In this document: positions 1 through 12,622 of the stretch, in pieces
Numbering within the stretch: position 1 is the stretch's first letter
Layout: every line of letters starts with the position of its first letter
Origin: Voacanga thouarsii
Lineage: Eukaryota > Streptophyta > Magnoliopsida > Gentianales > Apocynaceae
Assembly: GCA_026120185.1 (NCBI GenBank)
Contig: JANUWF010001783.1
Span: forward strand, 3,441,001-3,505,000
Direction: 5' to 3'
Length of the DNA stretch: 64,000 nucleotides
Translations under genes and position numbers: made by a program
Notes under the pieces: generated by a model
What the model saw: only the letters and a program-made list of their open reading frames with translations
What the model was told of the DNA's origin: nothing
Database searches by the model: none

Positions 1-1364
1 TTTTATTTTATCATTGGTCTCATTCATTAGGTCAGATAAAATTATTTACTCTTGGACTTGAACACCCATAAATAATAAGCCTCAATTATTTATTTTCTGG
101 GCTTTATAAAACAACCCAATAAATAATTAACAAACCCAAATAGACCAATATAAAATATCAAGCATTTTATCTAGTTTATATCTAGGTAAATTTTTTAATT
201 ATTCAATTTGGGCCTTGGGCCCTGAATAATTAATTAACTAATTAAATTAGATAAAATATATACTCTCTTGTGCCTTTTATTTTATTCTAGTCCAATAATA
301 AATTAAATTAGTTAAGTAAAATAAAATAAAATCTATAATTATCATGACCAATTCCTTAATCCAAATTTGTCAGGACTTAAGGGGCTATTCCAGGGACCAA
401 AAGACACATCGCATTGGCTACTAAAATGACAAAAATACCCATACTATATAAATAGTTGTTTTTTGCATTTTAAATATTTCTTAATATCACCATAAGGAAA
501 TATTGACCCCAATGATAGTGCTGCGTTAGCAAAGCTTCCGACCTACAGATGTAATGACTAAAATGCCTCTCTTCGCATCACTGTACATTTAGAGAGAATG
601 AGTGTACTAACACCTCTCTAAAAGACATCTACCATCCTTAGACCTTTAGTCCAATGATTCACGACTTCTGGAATATTTTCACTTTCTAAGGGAGCTACCC
701 TAAATCAAATATGCAAGTCATGTTCCCCAGGGCCTTGGATATTTTGATCATTTGAACAGTCATAAGGGGCGATATAGCGTATAAGCTATCTTATGCAAGT
801 CTATCTTAATTAACTAGTTACATATACCCAACATACAAATATATCAGCTCTACGAAAGAACTTCAACTATAGCATATCAAAGTACATACTTCTAGCTTCA
901 TCAGACCACCAACTCATACTTAAGCGATAAAGTATTAGTCCACGTTGTAGCAATAATAGTCTGAATTTTTTCTAAATAGTAGTTTTAGAAACCACTATTA
1001 CAGGTTATGTTCTATGTATTCAAAATATGCTCATACTATGAAATGAGTAGACTACTCACTGGCTAAAGATAAGCCATTCCCCATTTAAAATTCATAACAT
1101 AATAATCTAAACATGATGAGATTCTCATTCTCATCAATTGGTTAAAAACAAACGTTTATGTATTAAGTAACTCATAATCCATACCTTACTATGAAAGACC
1201 ATCATTCACATGGATCACTTACTTAAACACAATGGGTCCTTATCAAACACAAATCATGCACAAATAAAATGCAAATTCACAAATAAATTTTGAGAATAAA
1301 TTCTTTTATTAATAAATTTGATAATTACATCAAAAACCTAGTTTAGAGGGTATACATTCCAACA
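1..1364 (-). mobile_element. Partial LTR (or solo LTR) of an LTR retrotransposon, cut by the window start
   Basis: Read on the minus strand, a block starts at 1364 with TGTTGGAATGTATACCCTC, a typical plant LTR beginning, and runs AT-rich and without coding sequence to the window edge. Immediately to its right, coding sequence of a MULE transposase begins abruptly, so the LTR was inserted into that element. The target duplication cannot be checked because the other end lies outside the window; AGATA (1365-1369) would be the right copy. The first bases resemble those of the solo LTR at 30471, suggesting a related family. Whether this is a solo LTR or the end of a full element cannot be told. 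Confidence 0.6.
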
Positions 1365-3190
1365 AGATACGAGCACACCTGATGATGATCTTTTCTATGC
1401 CGGAGATAACTTGCGAGTTGATAAATGGGTCGGAAGCAAATTGGGAGTTGCACCATAAAATGAATTTTTAGGATACAAAACAAGCCGTTTATGCCATAAG
1501 ATTATAGAACGTGAGGAAAGGATGCCAGTTCACTATAATCAAGAGTAAGAGCGCAATTTGGACTGCCTCTTACAGGAACAGCATCGAGTAAAATTCATGT
1601 GCATAGTACATAAGAATCATTAAGAAAACTGGCAGTGCAAGATGCGAAATATCGGTTTAGAATGGCTAGTACATATATCTGCAGAGAGTTATAAACAACA
1701 ATAATAGGAACTTGTCCCATAAGTTTATTACACAACACATACTATATCTCATTAGAGATGACCCCGAGACACGTGTTAGCACTATATTAGGGGTGGTTCA
1801 CAAGCAGTTCCAAGCTGGATGTTCTTATCGAAATGGGTGGTATGCTCGAAAAGCCACTATTGAGTTGCCATATGACAGATGGTCTGACACTTTCAGAGTA
1901 CTGCCTAACTACATGTTAGCATTGCAAGATTCAAACCCCGGCACAATAGTACATTGGAAACACCACGACACCAGTGCTAGAGATACTAACATATTTCAAT
2001 TTTTTGTTAGGCCTTCAAGCTATCAATCGAGGGATTTAGGCACTGTCGTCCCGTGATCTCAATTGACGGGACCCATTTAAAGGGTGCATATAAAGGTGTG
2101 GTTTTGATTGCCAGTACTTGGGATACAAATAACCATCTATTCACTCTAACCTTTGCAGTTGTCGATGCTAAATCCATAGAGAGTTGAGGATGGTTTCTAA
2201 GACTAGTCTGAAGTCATGTGGTGGGCGAAAGACTTGTGTCTGATAGGCACGCAGGTACCTTGTCTGCTATAAGAAGATAGCCTAGATGGAATGAGCCTAT
2301 GGGAGTTCACAGGTTCTATCTACATCACGTTCATGCCAATTTCAATTGACATTTCAAGAATATGGAGTTAAAGGGACTGATGTACAAAGCTGGCACGGAG
2401 AGAGAGAAATTTAAATTCCAATCTATAATAGATGAAATAAGAGAATGCAATCAGGAAGTATACAACTGGTTGATGTAGATTGGTCCAGAACAGTGGACAC
2501 TTTCACATAATGGGGGATATCGATACGGATGTATAACAACTAATTTATCCGAGTCGTTGAATTGTGTTCTAAAAAAAACCCGAGCATTACCAATCAAAGC
2601 ACTGGTTGATACAACATTCATAAAGACAATTGAATACTTTAACCTACATCGATCTGAGGCCAACAGCTGTAACAAACCAGTTCCTCCGTTGATATGAAAT
2701 GCATTCCAGACAGCTTCGCAGAAGGCTAGATCTTATTGGGTTATGCAGTATAATGAACGCAGTGGAATTTTCAGTATAAGGACACCCGCAAGAGTTGGGG
2801 GCAAAGGTAACAATGTTTATATAGATAAGATGTCATCACGGAACTATAGCTGCACGAAATGGAATTTATTTAGATTTCCATGCACACATGTATTTCAAAT
2901 CTATCGACATCGTGGTTGGCAACTAGCCGATCTTGTTTTACCTATGTACTCCACGGAGAAGTACATTTCTGCTTACAAGCATGACTTCTACCCTATGGGC
3001 AACGACAACATCTGGCATAATACTAACTTTTTGTTAGAGGGCTACACACTTGCGCTTAAAAGTAATCAACCTGGCCGGAGGTGCACCACACATTTTCGAG
3101 GTGAGATGGATTACTGAAATGAAGGCTCCCCCCCCTAAGATGTGAAAATTGTCATCAAGTAGGACATAATAGGCAAAATTGTAACAATGC
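1365..3190 (+). pseudogene. Mutator-like (MULE) transposase, decayed
   Basis: Conceptual translation with several stops and frame changes gives a MuDR-type transposase. An acidic N-terminal start (DDDLFYAGDN) is followed by the DDE-domain block around 2060-2170 (ISIDGTHLKGAYKG, then TWDTNNHLFTLTFAVVDAKS). A region with NLSESLNCVLKKTRALPIKAL lies near 2535-2610, and a SWIM-type zinc finger near 2850-2895 reads NYSCTKWNLFRFPCTHVF; the usual first Cys of the SWIM motif is Tyr here. A CX2CX4HX4C zinc knuckle (CENCHQVGHNRQNC) lies at 3141-3182. This order is the one known for plant MULE transposases. It is non-functional: stops near 2056, 2195, 2280, 2350, 2475 and 3115, and the N-terminus is interrupted by the LTR at its left. 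Terminal inverted repeats were not found. Confidence 0.8.
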
Positions 3191-3459
3191 TCATTTTGAT
3201 CCTGAACAATCAACTATGCAATTACATACTACAAAAATTTTATTTTATTTCCCTAGTTTGCTTTTTCTTTTCACATTAACTACTTCTGATTTCTTATATT
3301 TCAATTGACTACTTTTGATTTCTTTCATTTCAAATCAAACCACAGTTTGAAATGAAAGTTTACTAAAAATAACATTCAATTATACGAACACTTAAACATA
3401 TTCAATGAACTGATCAATTGTATTTTGATTTTCAGTAATTCATTATAAATTACACAATA

Positions 3460-3700
3460 TACTATAAAAAAAAACAAGGGACGTTATTAGGATGCATTAA
3501 TGTCTTGCGTCCTATATAGTGACGCATTATATAAATGCGTCTTTATGTGACGCATTACATAAATGCGTCTTATGTTAGGGAGGATGCATTTACATAATAG
3601 CCTTAATGCATTAAAGGACGGAGCGGTCAGGATGCATTATTTAAATGCGTCCTATTTTCTATAGGACGCATTTCTTTAATGCGTTGAGGCCATTTTAGGT
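3460..3700. mobile_element. CACTA-like transposon end with subterminal inverted repeats
   Basis: At 3460 the sequence TACTATAAAAAAAAACAAGG looks like a CACTA terminus with its first C changed to T. It is followed by a dense cluster of short palindromes built from GACGCATT and AATGCGTC. The units lie around 3521-3542, 3551-3571, 3630-3655 and 3660-3685, for example GACGCATTATATAAATGCGT. Subterminal arrays of this kind are the binding sites of CACTA transposases. No matching opposite terminus was found nearby and no TNP2-type transposase is recognised, so this is probably a fragment or one end of a decayed element. Confidence 0.5.
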
Positions 3701-4850
3701 GCATCTTCTAAAACCGGACCAGTTGAAGACGAATAGCCCCAAAGAGGGCCATTTTGATCAATGGCCCGCACATTGCTCAAAGCAGTGAAGCGTGTAGCAC
3801 TAGGAAACGTAGCAGGTGCCTACTCAGAAAACTAGTCTTCCAGAACCCCCACGATCACCTTACTTTGCATTACCTCTTTCCAAATTTTCTTCATGGTACT
3901 CAAGAGGCCTTTCATCAAAAAAGGGTATTGCTAGTTAAGATATTCTCAGTTTTCACTGAAGTTGGTATTTTTGCCTGCTGCATGGTTATTTTGGAAAGAT
4001 ACTTGTCAGTTCAAGAAGAATGAATCATCTGGATCTTCATGCTCTCCCTCTCTTTACTAGCATTTCTAGTCCAACTTTCCAACGAATGGTACGTACCATT
4101 GTATAGGCAAACATAGAAGCTGGATCCTGAGGATAACTTCTTATCCGGTTTGAAAATTGCTTCAATTGGCTTCCTCTTGTTCATCATTCCTTGCTTATTG
4201 ATAAAAAACCTGAAGAGTAAATTCCCAATAAACAATTCTGGTAGTGACACGAAGAATACCCATCTTCCAGTGACTGGGACAGGAGATCAAGCAGTTGAAG
4301 CTCAAGCGATAGACCATGGCTGAGGCAACTAAGAGAAATGGCAAGGGTCAGCTTTAGCAAAGACGGAAGTTCAGTTCTAAGTGATCCTGCATCAAGTTAA
4401 GGAAGGAGGAGTGGATTTTGGAATTTAAAGAGAAGTGGAAGCTCATCAACGACTTCGTCTTCAGATTCTAAGTCAAAGCCAAGAGGATTGTACAGAGATT
4501 TCGAAGCCATATTTGCTTCTAGTTCTAAGTAACAAAATAGTCATATCCATAGAAGTCTACATATTTGGCATCCATAACTTCTCTAGTGATGGTGCAATTT
4601 GCGTATTGATTATTAATGGCCTAGGAATTGGACCTTTATGTATTTTCCTTCTTAGAGCTTCTCTTAAGAAATTGGACCTTTATGTATTTTCTTTCTTAGA
4701 GCTTCTCTTACTCCTTTCATTTCTTTTCACTTCATTACCTTTCCTTTCCCTTTCCTTTTTCCTTAGCCTCTCTAGTTCTCTTGCTAAATTAAAAGAGGGA
4801 AAGATACTTCCAACGTGGGAATATTTTTAGAAAATATTTATATAAACTCT
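3701..4850. other. Unassigned stretch with weak coding-like fragments
   Basis: No gene family could be recognised. Short open frames exist (an ATG at 3761 opening about 24 codons; a Ser-rich frame at about 4313-4530 reading SFSKDGSSVLSDPASS, stop, GRRSGFWNLKRSGSSS). The second has codon-like texture and one internal stop, and might be the C-terminal fragment of a decayed plant gene. The right part (4690-4790) is T/C-rich low complexity. Some of it may belong to the CACTA-like element on its left. Confidence 0.3.
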
Positions 4851-6837
4851 ATCTTCATAAATTATGGACTTTAAAATTTTGTGGTCTTTTAAAATATATA
4901 ATACATAATAAATATTATAAATCATGAGCTTTAAAGGAATTTGATAAATCTCATGTTCACTACTTTCTCCATTTCTAGTGATCTTGTCTCCCTCGATATC
5001 ATAGTGAAAGACACTAAGCTAGTCTTTGAATCGATCAAAACTCTTATATCTTTCATTGTAATCTAAGCTTTATCCCACTTAAGCTTAACTTTTTAAAGAT
5101 TTGGGCACACCTTCCTGGTCATCTTTTTGTCCAGCTGATTTTAGATTGACTAGTCACTCCTCCAATGACCCTAGCCATCTACCATCTGGTGGATCAGCTA
5201 GTCGAGCTTTTCCTTCATTTCATTTTTGCTTGCCAACACCTATGAATGACAAGTGATAACAACGTATTTCGTGAATGCTCTGGTACATAGAGTGATGAAA
5301 GAAATCAGAAAGTTAAAGAAATAACTGTTTTTTAATAATTAAAGAAGCCCACCACAACAAAGCATATTCGAGTGGGCAATGACTCAATAAAGCCCAAACG
5401 GTCTGAGGTTTCGATTAATATTGTTAAGTGTTCAAAAGCAGCCAAGGTTGTCCTCCTGGTTTAATAAAATTAAAATTTGGTGATTAAAATATAAATATTT
5501 AAATACTAAATTCTTAAAATTAAAGTGTGAAGATTGAATTTAAAATCTGAAATTTGAATTAATTATAATTCATTTTATACCATATTTTATTACAATTTAG
5601 GTTAAATATTAAAAAATATTAATGATTAGATGAATATTTAATATATTCAATTTTCAAATTTAAGTAATTTTTAATTAATTTAAAATTTATAATATAATTT
5701 CAATATGTTTTAACCAATTAAGAGATAACAAAAATTTATTTATCAAATGTACTTAATTAATTAAACAATTAATATTAACCGTTATTAAATATATTTAATA
5801 AAATAAATATTTAATTAATTAATTCTAAGTATTTAATTTAGTTACTAAATATGTCCTAAGAATCAAACTGGAGGTTACAAACATAGGTTGCGAATAAGTA
5901 ATTTAATCTTTTATCTTCATCTAGAAAAAAGAGAAGATATTCGAACTTTGGAGGGGGTATAAAAAACATAAGCTTATATATAAGATAGCCGACATAATTG
6001 AAATCATTTAACCTTTAAAATAATTTAATTAAAATTATTTTAACGTTGAATATCTAGTTGATTAATATTAGACAAATATTCTAATTGAGATTGTAGCGTG
6101 AAAAAAATAATAGTCCTATTACTATTGTTTAATTATTTAGTAGCATTATTGAGTTTATCCATAAGCTTACAAATTATGAAGGTAAAGTTAACGACAAAAA
6201 AAAAAAAAAATCAATGTTAGGTTTTTCATCATTACTTCAAAATTCTCTAATATTACTATTTTAATCTTACAAATTATGATAGTAAACTTAAATAATAAAA
6301 GGGTAAGTTCATCATATCAATTTTCTTTTTTTAAAAAAAAAATCATGTGTTGTATTCCAAACATGACATGTCCGTGAATACTGCAATAACACCAATCAAA
6401 TGTAGTCATTAATTTGATAATATTAACAAGGAAAATGATAATGTTTTTATTAAAAAAAATGTTAACTTTAAAAAATAAATACTAAATACTAAAAATTGCT
6501 AAAAAAAAAAAAAGAAACTTGCATTTTTTTTTTAATTGAAATCTTATCATTTTTTCTAAAGTTACCATATCGTTGTTATTATTATTTTATTTACTTAACA
6601 ATTACAATTAACTAATTTTACCGATAACTACTGACCTAATTTGTTTGTTACATGTCTCTCTAATAATTGACACGTCACATTTTAAATTTAATTTTAATTT
6701 TTTATAAAAAATAAATGGCATCCATTCATTAGATATATTTATTATAATAGGTGCCTAACTATAACAGTATCTATTGTAAACAATCCAAATTTCATAAATG
6801 ACACCATTCTAACTCAATTGGATTTGAATTCTTCATG
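4851..6837. other. AT-rich intergenic DNA, no gene seen
   Basis: Very AT-rich sequence with poly-A and poly-T runs. No open frame with family similarity was found. A small imperfect local duplication is visible around 6163-6200 and 6267-6300 (both start CTTACAAATTATGA). The block ends at the target duplication AATAT (6838-6842) of the large Ty3/gypsy element. Confidence 0.5.
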
Positions 6838-6842
6838 AATAT
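6838..6842. repeat. Left target-site duplication of the Tat element (AATAT)
   Basis: AATAT directly abuts the left LTR (6843) and is repeated exactly at 24380-24384 after the right LTR. This shows that the two LTRs, 16 kb apart, belong to one insertion. Confidence 0.85.
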
Positions 6843-7700
6843 TGTAAACGACAAATTTTAAGTTTGTAAATAAGATAAGAAAAATATCAAAATTTATAAA
6901 ATATTTAGTAAATATGAAAAGTAGTTATAAATCTCCGAAGAAGTCCTAAATTGCAGAATAAATCTTTTGGTTCTTCTCTTTTTTAAAAACGTTGATTCAA
7001 GAGTTGAAAAGCTTGATCTCGAATCGAATGGGATTTGATAATGAATACTTGATTGACTAAACCTTCGAGACTTGTTTGATGTAGAATAAGATGAACGCCT
7101 TGAATTTTGATGAGTTCTGAACCTTGAAATTTGATGACGATTCTGAACTTTAAATTTGATGAACCTTGAATGCTTGAGCTTGTTAAAACTTGATATGCTT
7201 CTTATTTGTTGAAGTTTGAGCTTGAGGATTTGGAGGTGCCTTGAACCATTGAGGGAAGACTCTATTTATAACTCAAAAATTCCTTAACTTTAGCATAAAT
7301 AGTCGATGTGAGATTTTGAAGGATTCTCCTAACAAACCTTAATGGACTTGGGTTTAAGATGACCTGGGCTTAATTTATCTTTTAGTTCAATCTCATTTAA
7401 TCTACATTATATTTGAGTTATGAAATTTTCAAAAGTCTAACTTTAGGGTTTAGTCCAATTCCATTTAATCCATAATATATTGGATTTAATATAAAATGGA
7501 CCATTAACAATAATCTAATTTCAATAGTCTAATTTTATAATCTATTAGATTTAGTGGGCTTGTAATGATAGCTCAATTATATTAATTCATTCAAGAATAA
7601 TTATATTTATTCATGAATTAATTTTAATTAATCAAGACTAAAATATGTAATTTTCTTTTAATCTTGAAAATATATTTTATCTCAAAATTCTTTGTCTACA
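6843..7700 (-). repeat. 3' LTR of the Tat element (left copy)
   Basis: This 858-bp copy begins TGTAAACGACAAATTTTAAG and ends TTTGTCTACA. It matches the right LTR (23568-24379) along its length, with many transitions and small indels, including the block on AAGAAGTCCTAAATTGCAG and the GAACCTTGA repeats. The divergence is clearly several percent, so the insertion is not recent. An AAATGAGGGTATT tract just inside (read on minus, 7701-7713) is a weak polypurine tract. Confidence 0.85.
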
Positions 7701-8460
7701 AATACCCTCATTTCAAGACTTGAGGAAAAATATTTTATTAAAAGAATTTGGAAACAAGGTTTGAAGTATTTAAAATATTAATTTCTCAATTTAATTAGAA
7801 ATTAATATAAAAGTCTTTTTTAACTTCTTAATAAAATAGAATTTTTTTTCTATTCGTATAAGGAAAAAGATTTGAAATTCAATTTTGAGTAGGAATTATA
7901 TTTTTTGAATCCACCAATCAAAATTTTTGAATTTAAATTTAAATCTTAATTAAAATATTTTATTCAAAAATTAAAATTCTTATAAGATTTAGAAAAGGTA
8001 TTCTATAGTGCCTATAAAAAGTTCTTCATCTTGATCAATTTTCCCACACAACTACCAGAGGATTTCGTCGGCTTTCGGTATTTGTGTCTCACGCATAATT
8101 TGAGAATTTTTTTGCTGGTTTTGTCTCAGTAATCCTCTTTTCTTCTTCTTGTTCTTTTTTTTTTTAAAACAAGCATGGTTGACTTTTAGGAATATATCCC
8201 TCGCGTGTATCAGTTTATGTATATGTTTTCCATGCAAAAGCTGCTTATGTTTGTCGTTTCCCTTTTCTTGTTCACGTGACACCAATTTTCTTTGTTTTTG
8301 TTTTCCGTAAACTCCATTTTTTTGTTTGTTTATGCACTTAGCTTTTTTTTTTTTTATTTTTAAACTAACTTCTTTCTCTCTTTTTTTTAACTATTTTTTT
8401 TAAACTTTTTTTTAATCAGGTCCAATTATGGTGTACTTCTTAAATTTGTGATCTTCTTTG
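7701..8460. other. Untranslated spacer of the Tat element between 3' LTR and antisense ORF
   Basis: This is AT-rich sequence internal to the element. It holds a poly-T-rich tract around 8140-8410, which on the plus strand precedes the antisense ORF and may be its 5' leader and an intron-like pyrimidine region. No protein similarity is visible. Confidence 0.4.
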
Positions 8461-10450
8461 GACCAACAATTGATAGTCATTCACGACCACAAGAATGATT
8501 CAACTGAAGCAGAAACGACTTTGACGGTTTATGAGGCAAAGTTAGGCAAGTATGCGGGGCCCCTTTCAAAGGCGACATTCCAACGACTTGTGAAGGAATA
8601 GTCAATGGAAGTCAACTTCAAAGGCACTCGTTCCTCAAAGGCATGGATTCTTCTTTCCCCAAATCATCAACCTCAAACTCATCCTAGTGTGTTACCTTCA
8701 CTTGGAGGTCGAATGATTCAAAAGGAGACTCAATGGACCTCACCACTCAACTTCTTGGGTGTGTTTCGCTTTAGGGAGAGATATTGGGAGTGGGCACACG
8801 ACGTTCTAAGTCGCTGTGAAGGACACTTAAGATCTGCGAAGATCTATGAGACTGTCTATGCATCGCTTTTTACGTACAATTGCAACCCCAACGTTCTCAA
8901 AGCCTTTTGCGAAGCTTGGTGTCTTCTCACCAATATGCTCTTAACTTCAACTGACGAGGTGTCCATTTCACTTTGGGACTTGGAGGCTTACCAATACTTG
9001 AAACGCACTATGATGAAGTTGTTCCTCATGCTGCGGAACTCACCGGTGTGGACCATGGTGGCAAGCGATTCCTTCCATGCATACCACTTGATCAAAAAGG
9101 ACAACAACAACTCTGGTGTTTTTATCAATAAGTGGCTCGACTTCTGGTTCAAAAGAGTAATAAAGTATTCAACGCCTCCTTCAAGGGAAGAAAGGAGATC
9201 ACGCCCTAAGTTTACTGATAATCCATGTGGAGTTATCCCACCTCATACTGCATGGACATCTGAAGAAGAAGCTTTGTTTTCAAAGTTGGACATTAGAAGC
9301 CACAACAGAGATCAAACATTCCTTGCAGTGTTTTTATCATGTTAGCTTTGCATCTTTGTCTTACCTAATGAAGAAGTAGACATCATTTGTCCAAGTACCT
9401 TCAAAATGGCAAGTTTGATGGCGTACGAGGAATGAGTTAGTTTGGCTATTCCCGTTTTGACTAGCATTTATAGAGAATTGAATCGTATTTCCAACTCTCA
9501 ACATCCTAGTGAGAAGAAATCTGTCTTCCCAACTCACTATATATATGGATGGCTTGCACACTACTTCAAAACTTACTATGAAGTCTCTCAAGGCCTAAAC
9601 AACCTTCCCATGGCGAGTTATTCTGGTGAAAGTAGCGGAAAGTACTTTAGTAAAGATGAAGCCCACAAGTGGATTTATAGAGGTGAGATTATTGTTTAGG
9701 CTACGAACATCCTTACCAAGCACAAAAAATATGACTTTGTTGATAATGAGGCAGACCCTTTGGAGGAACAACTTTACTTCTTGAACCTTTATTCAAGTCT
9801 TCTAACTTTGCGGAAGGACGATCACTTCATCTGTAACACCCCGCTACCTAGGCCCGCCAGGGCCAGGGATGTCGTCCCGTCCAAAGGACAAGGGGTCTTT
9901 ATAACTAGGTCACACAAATGAAATAGCGGAATATAAATGATACTTGAACTTAAAATTTATTACATCCCAAAATAAATATCAATCCAAGAATAAATCCCAA
10001 AATACCAAAAATAAATCCGTAATAAAATTTATCCACTCTCATCTCTCCAAAACATTACACAAAAATAAATCATCAGAAAATCTTTCGAAGCATGTATAAT
10101 CTAGCTACTCATCCCCACATCAAGATCGACCTAAAATCATGGTAAAAAGAGTGATGAGACAAAAATCTCAGTAAGCCCCGTGTGTGAGTTGGGCTAAAGA
10201 GACAGACCACTTTTCATGATGCATGCACTAACAGTATATCAAGAGCTTTGTCATGCCTTCTTCACAAATTTAACTCTCACTTCTTGAAAGATAGTAGTGA
10301 GAAGTCATGAAGCAAAATGCTCTTAAATTATTCTATTTGGAAAGATATGAATAATTAAAAGATTTTGAGTTTCGAATAAAATTCCAATGACACTTTAGAA
10401 CAGTTCCCCGAAAATAGCTCAACAATTAAAACAACCAAGTTAATCTGACA

Positions 10451-10560
10451 GGGCACAGCGGTGGCTCTTACACTAGGTGAAGCACTTGACCCCCGACAGG
10501 TGAAAGGGCACAGAGGTGACTCTCACTTCTGGGAAGCACTTGACCCCCAACACCTGGTAG
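10451..10560. repeat. Two-copy 55-bp tandem repeat inside the nested LTR
   Basis: Units 10451-10505 and 10506-10560 both begin GGGCACAG and share GAAGCACTTGACCCCC. The two copies differ at roughly a quarter of positions. Position and GC-rich composition set them apart from the AT-rich surroundings. Confidence 0.7.
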
Positions 10561-12567
10561 GTGTACATCCTACCGAGTGAGATACTCCTCCCTCTCCCAC
10601 TCAATCCAAACCGGTTGTCCCACTTCCGGCCGTCGATTCTACCAGAACCCCGTCGCTAGCTGAGGACGGCTCAACCTTCTATACTGACGCCCTGATCGAA
10701 AAGAGTCAACCTCTCGGAGGCGGCCACCTGCCGAGAGATATCCCCAGACCAACCAAAGGCTAGTATAAAGACCTAGCCCCCATTGAGTACTCAACGTTAT
10801 TCAATCTTCACAATTCATAAGGTTCCAAGGTGGAACCTACAAAATTAGCTCAATACAGTTCCAAACAACATTTTTCAACTCATACAAAAATTTTAGAAGG
10901 CATGGTTTTAAGTTAATAATTTATTCCACAAATTCATAGTGGAGGAGCCACATGCTCAAATAAGTCATGCTGTGATTTTCAAAAATTAGATGCATGCCCA
11001 AAAATTTATCTCTTGCATATTCAAAACAAATCAAAATGTTTCATGCTTGGCTCCTAAGTCATGCCTGACACATTTTAAAAATTTATAAATCTAGAAGTTT
11101 CTAAAATTAAAAGTTTTCCAAATGTAGAAAGTTTCCAAAATAAGAAGGTTCCAAATATAGAGGTTTTCAAAATTAGCTACCGTACTAAAATTTCGTATTT
11201 GCAAAAGATACTCACCAACCTTACTTTCAAACCAAGATAATAAAATAAAATCAATTTCATGAATGCAAGGGAACTTACCTTATCCTTAAGCTTAGGGTAT
11301 GAATTCTAGTAAGTTGGTCCTTACCCTTGACAATCTTCTAAATCTAGCAAAGAGTTCATATAAATTAATCACAGCACTTCCTAGATCATCCCAAAAGAAA
11401 ATCAAGTACAAAATCCACTTTCACAAATAAAACTAACTCAACTCACTACTACCATGATCATAGTGTTCCAAGCTTTAAGGCCAAATAATAAATAAAAATG
11501 GTTTATAAGTTAAGTCTAATTTGATATTGAAAATAATTAGTGTTTTGAGAAATAGGTACTAATAAGTTGAAGATTTAAATCTCGCAAAAATAATTTACAG
11601 TTTATTTGATAAAGGGTCCTAGGTTATATTAGGTAAAATAATGATGTATTAATAATTAAGTTGTTAGAAAATAATTGATAGCTAAAATTAGTTAAAAATA
11701 AATTTAATGAGTCTAGCTCGAAAAATAATAAATAAATTTTTAATGGGTTTTGATTAAGAGATAATAATTAAATTTTTAGTAATAAATCTTTTACTAATTA
11801 TAATTATCTCTATAAAAGGCTTTATTTGATTTCATTATTTTAAATAATATCTATATATATATTATTTTTCAAGCAAAATCTATTATTTATTTGATTAAAA
11901 TATCCTTATTATATATAATAATCCAAATCTACCCCTCCTAGGGTTTTTTTTTTCGAAATTACTAGCAAAATCATATTAGGAAATATTTTATTCATGAAAT
12001 AAAAATTAGCTTAGGGACAATTAGGTCATGATCATATTTCTATGGCTAACCACAATCATGAGCATATACAATCCTTCAATTCATCAAATCATCCAAATCA
12101 TGTACATAAGCATAGATCTAGACTTACTAAGGCATGATCTAACTATTACTAGCATAAATATAATTATAGTTTCAATAATCACACAAGAATATAATTCTTA
12201 TTCATCATAGATGACATAGTCTCTAACATACTTGATCATGGAGATATACATCAAACCCTAGAACACCATATATTCAACCAAGATAAGCAACTCATGCAAA
12301 AATCTCATCTCCAACATATTCATACATATATTCATACTTCAATCTCAACTCATCACAACAATATATACTCTCAACCCTATTCATGATTCATCTTCTATCA
12401 ATATCATCCTAGAGACATAAGTCTAGAATTTAAAAGAAGGGTTAAAAAGGCTTACTTGATTGATGAATACCTTGAAGGAGTTTCGAATGAATCTAAACCT
12501 CTAGATGCCTAAATCCGCCCAAAAGAGATGAAGGAAGTATGGCCATGGTTGATGAAATCATTCGGCC

Positions 12568-12622
12568 AAGAGAGAGAGGGAGTGTTCGGTCAAGAGAGAG
12601 AGAGAGAGAGAAAAGAGAGTAA
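12568..12622. repeat. (GA)n microsatellite
   Basis: This is a purine tract of two GAGAGA runs separated by GGGAGTGTTCGGTCAA. It lies in the nested LTR. Confidence 0.7.

Noticed and set aside
4435..4830. 131-codon plus-strand frame rich in Leu/Ser/Phe
   Set aside because: Its tail is T/C-rich low complexity (LLLLLSFLFTSLPFLSLSFF). No family is recognised and there is no clear start context.
6843..7700. Idea that this LTR copy and the one at 23568-24379 are two separate solo LTRs
   Set aside because: The identical outer duplication AATAT, the primer-binding site beside the right copy and the correctly ordered gag-pol between them show one element.
12028..12210. Ile-rich 60-codon frame in the nested LTR
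   Set aside because: A product of AT-rich composition; it lies inside a solo LTR with no other coding sign.
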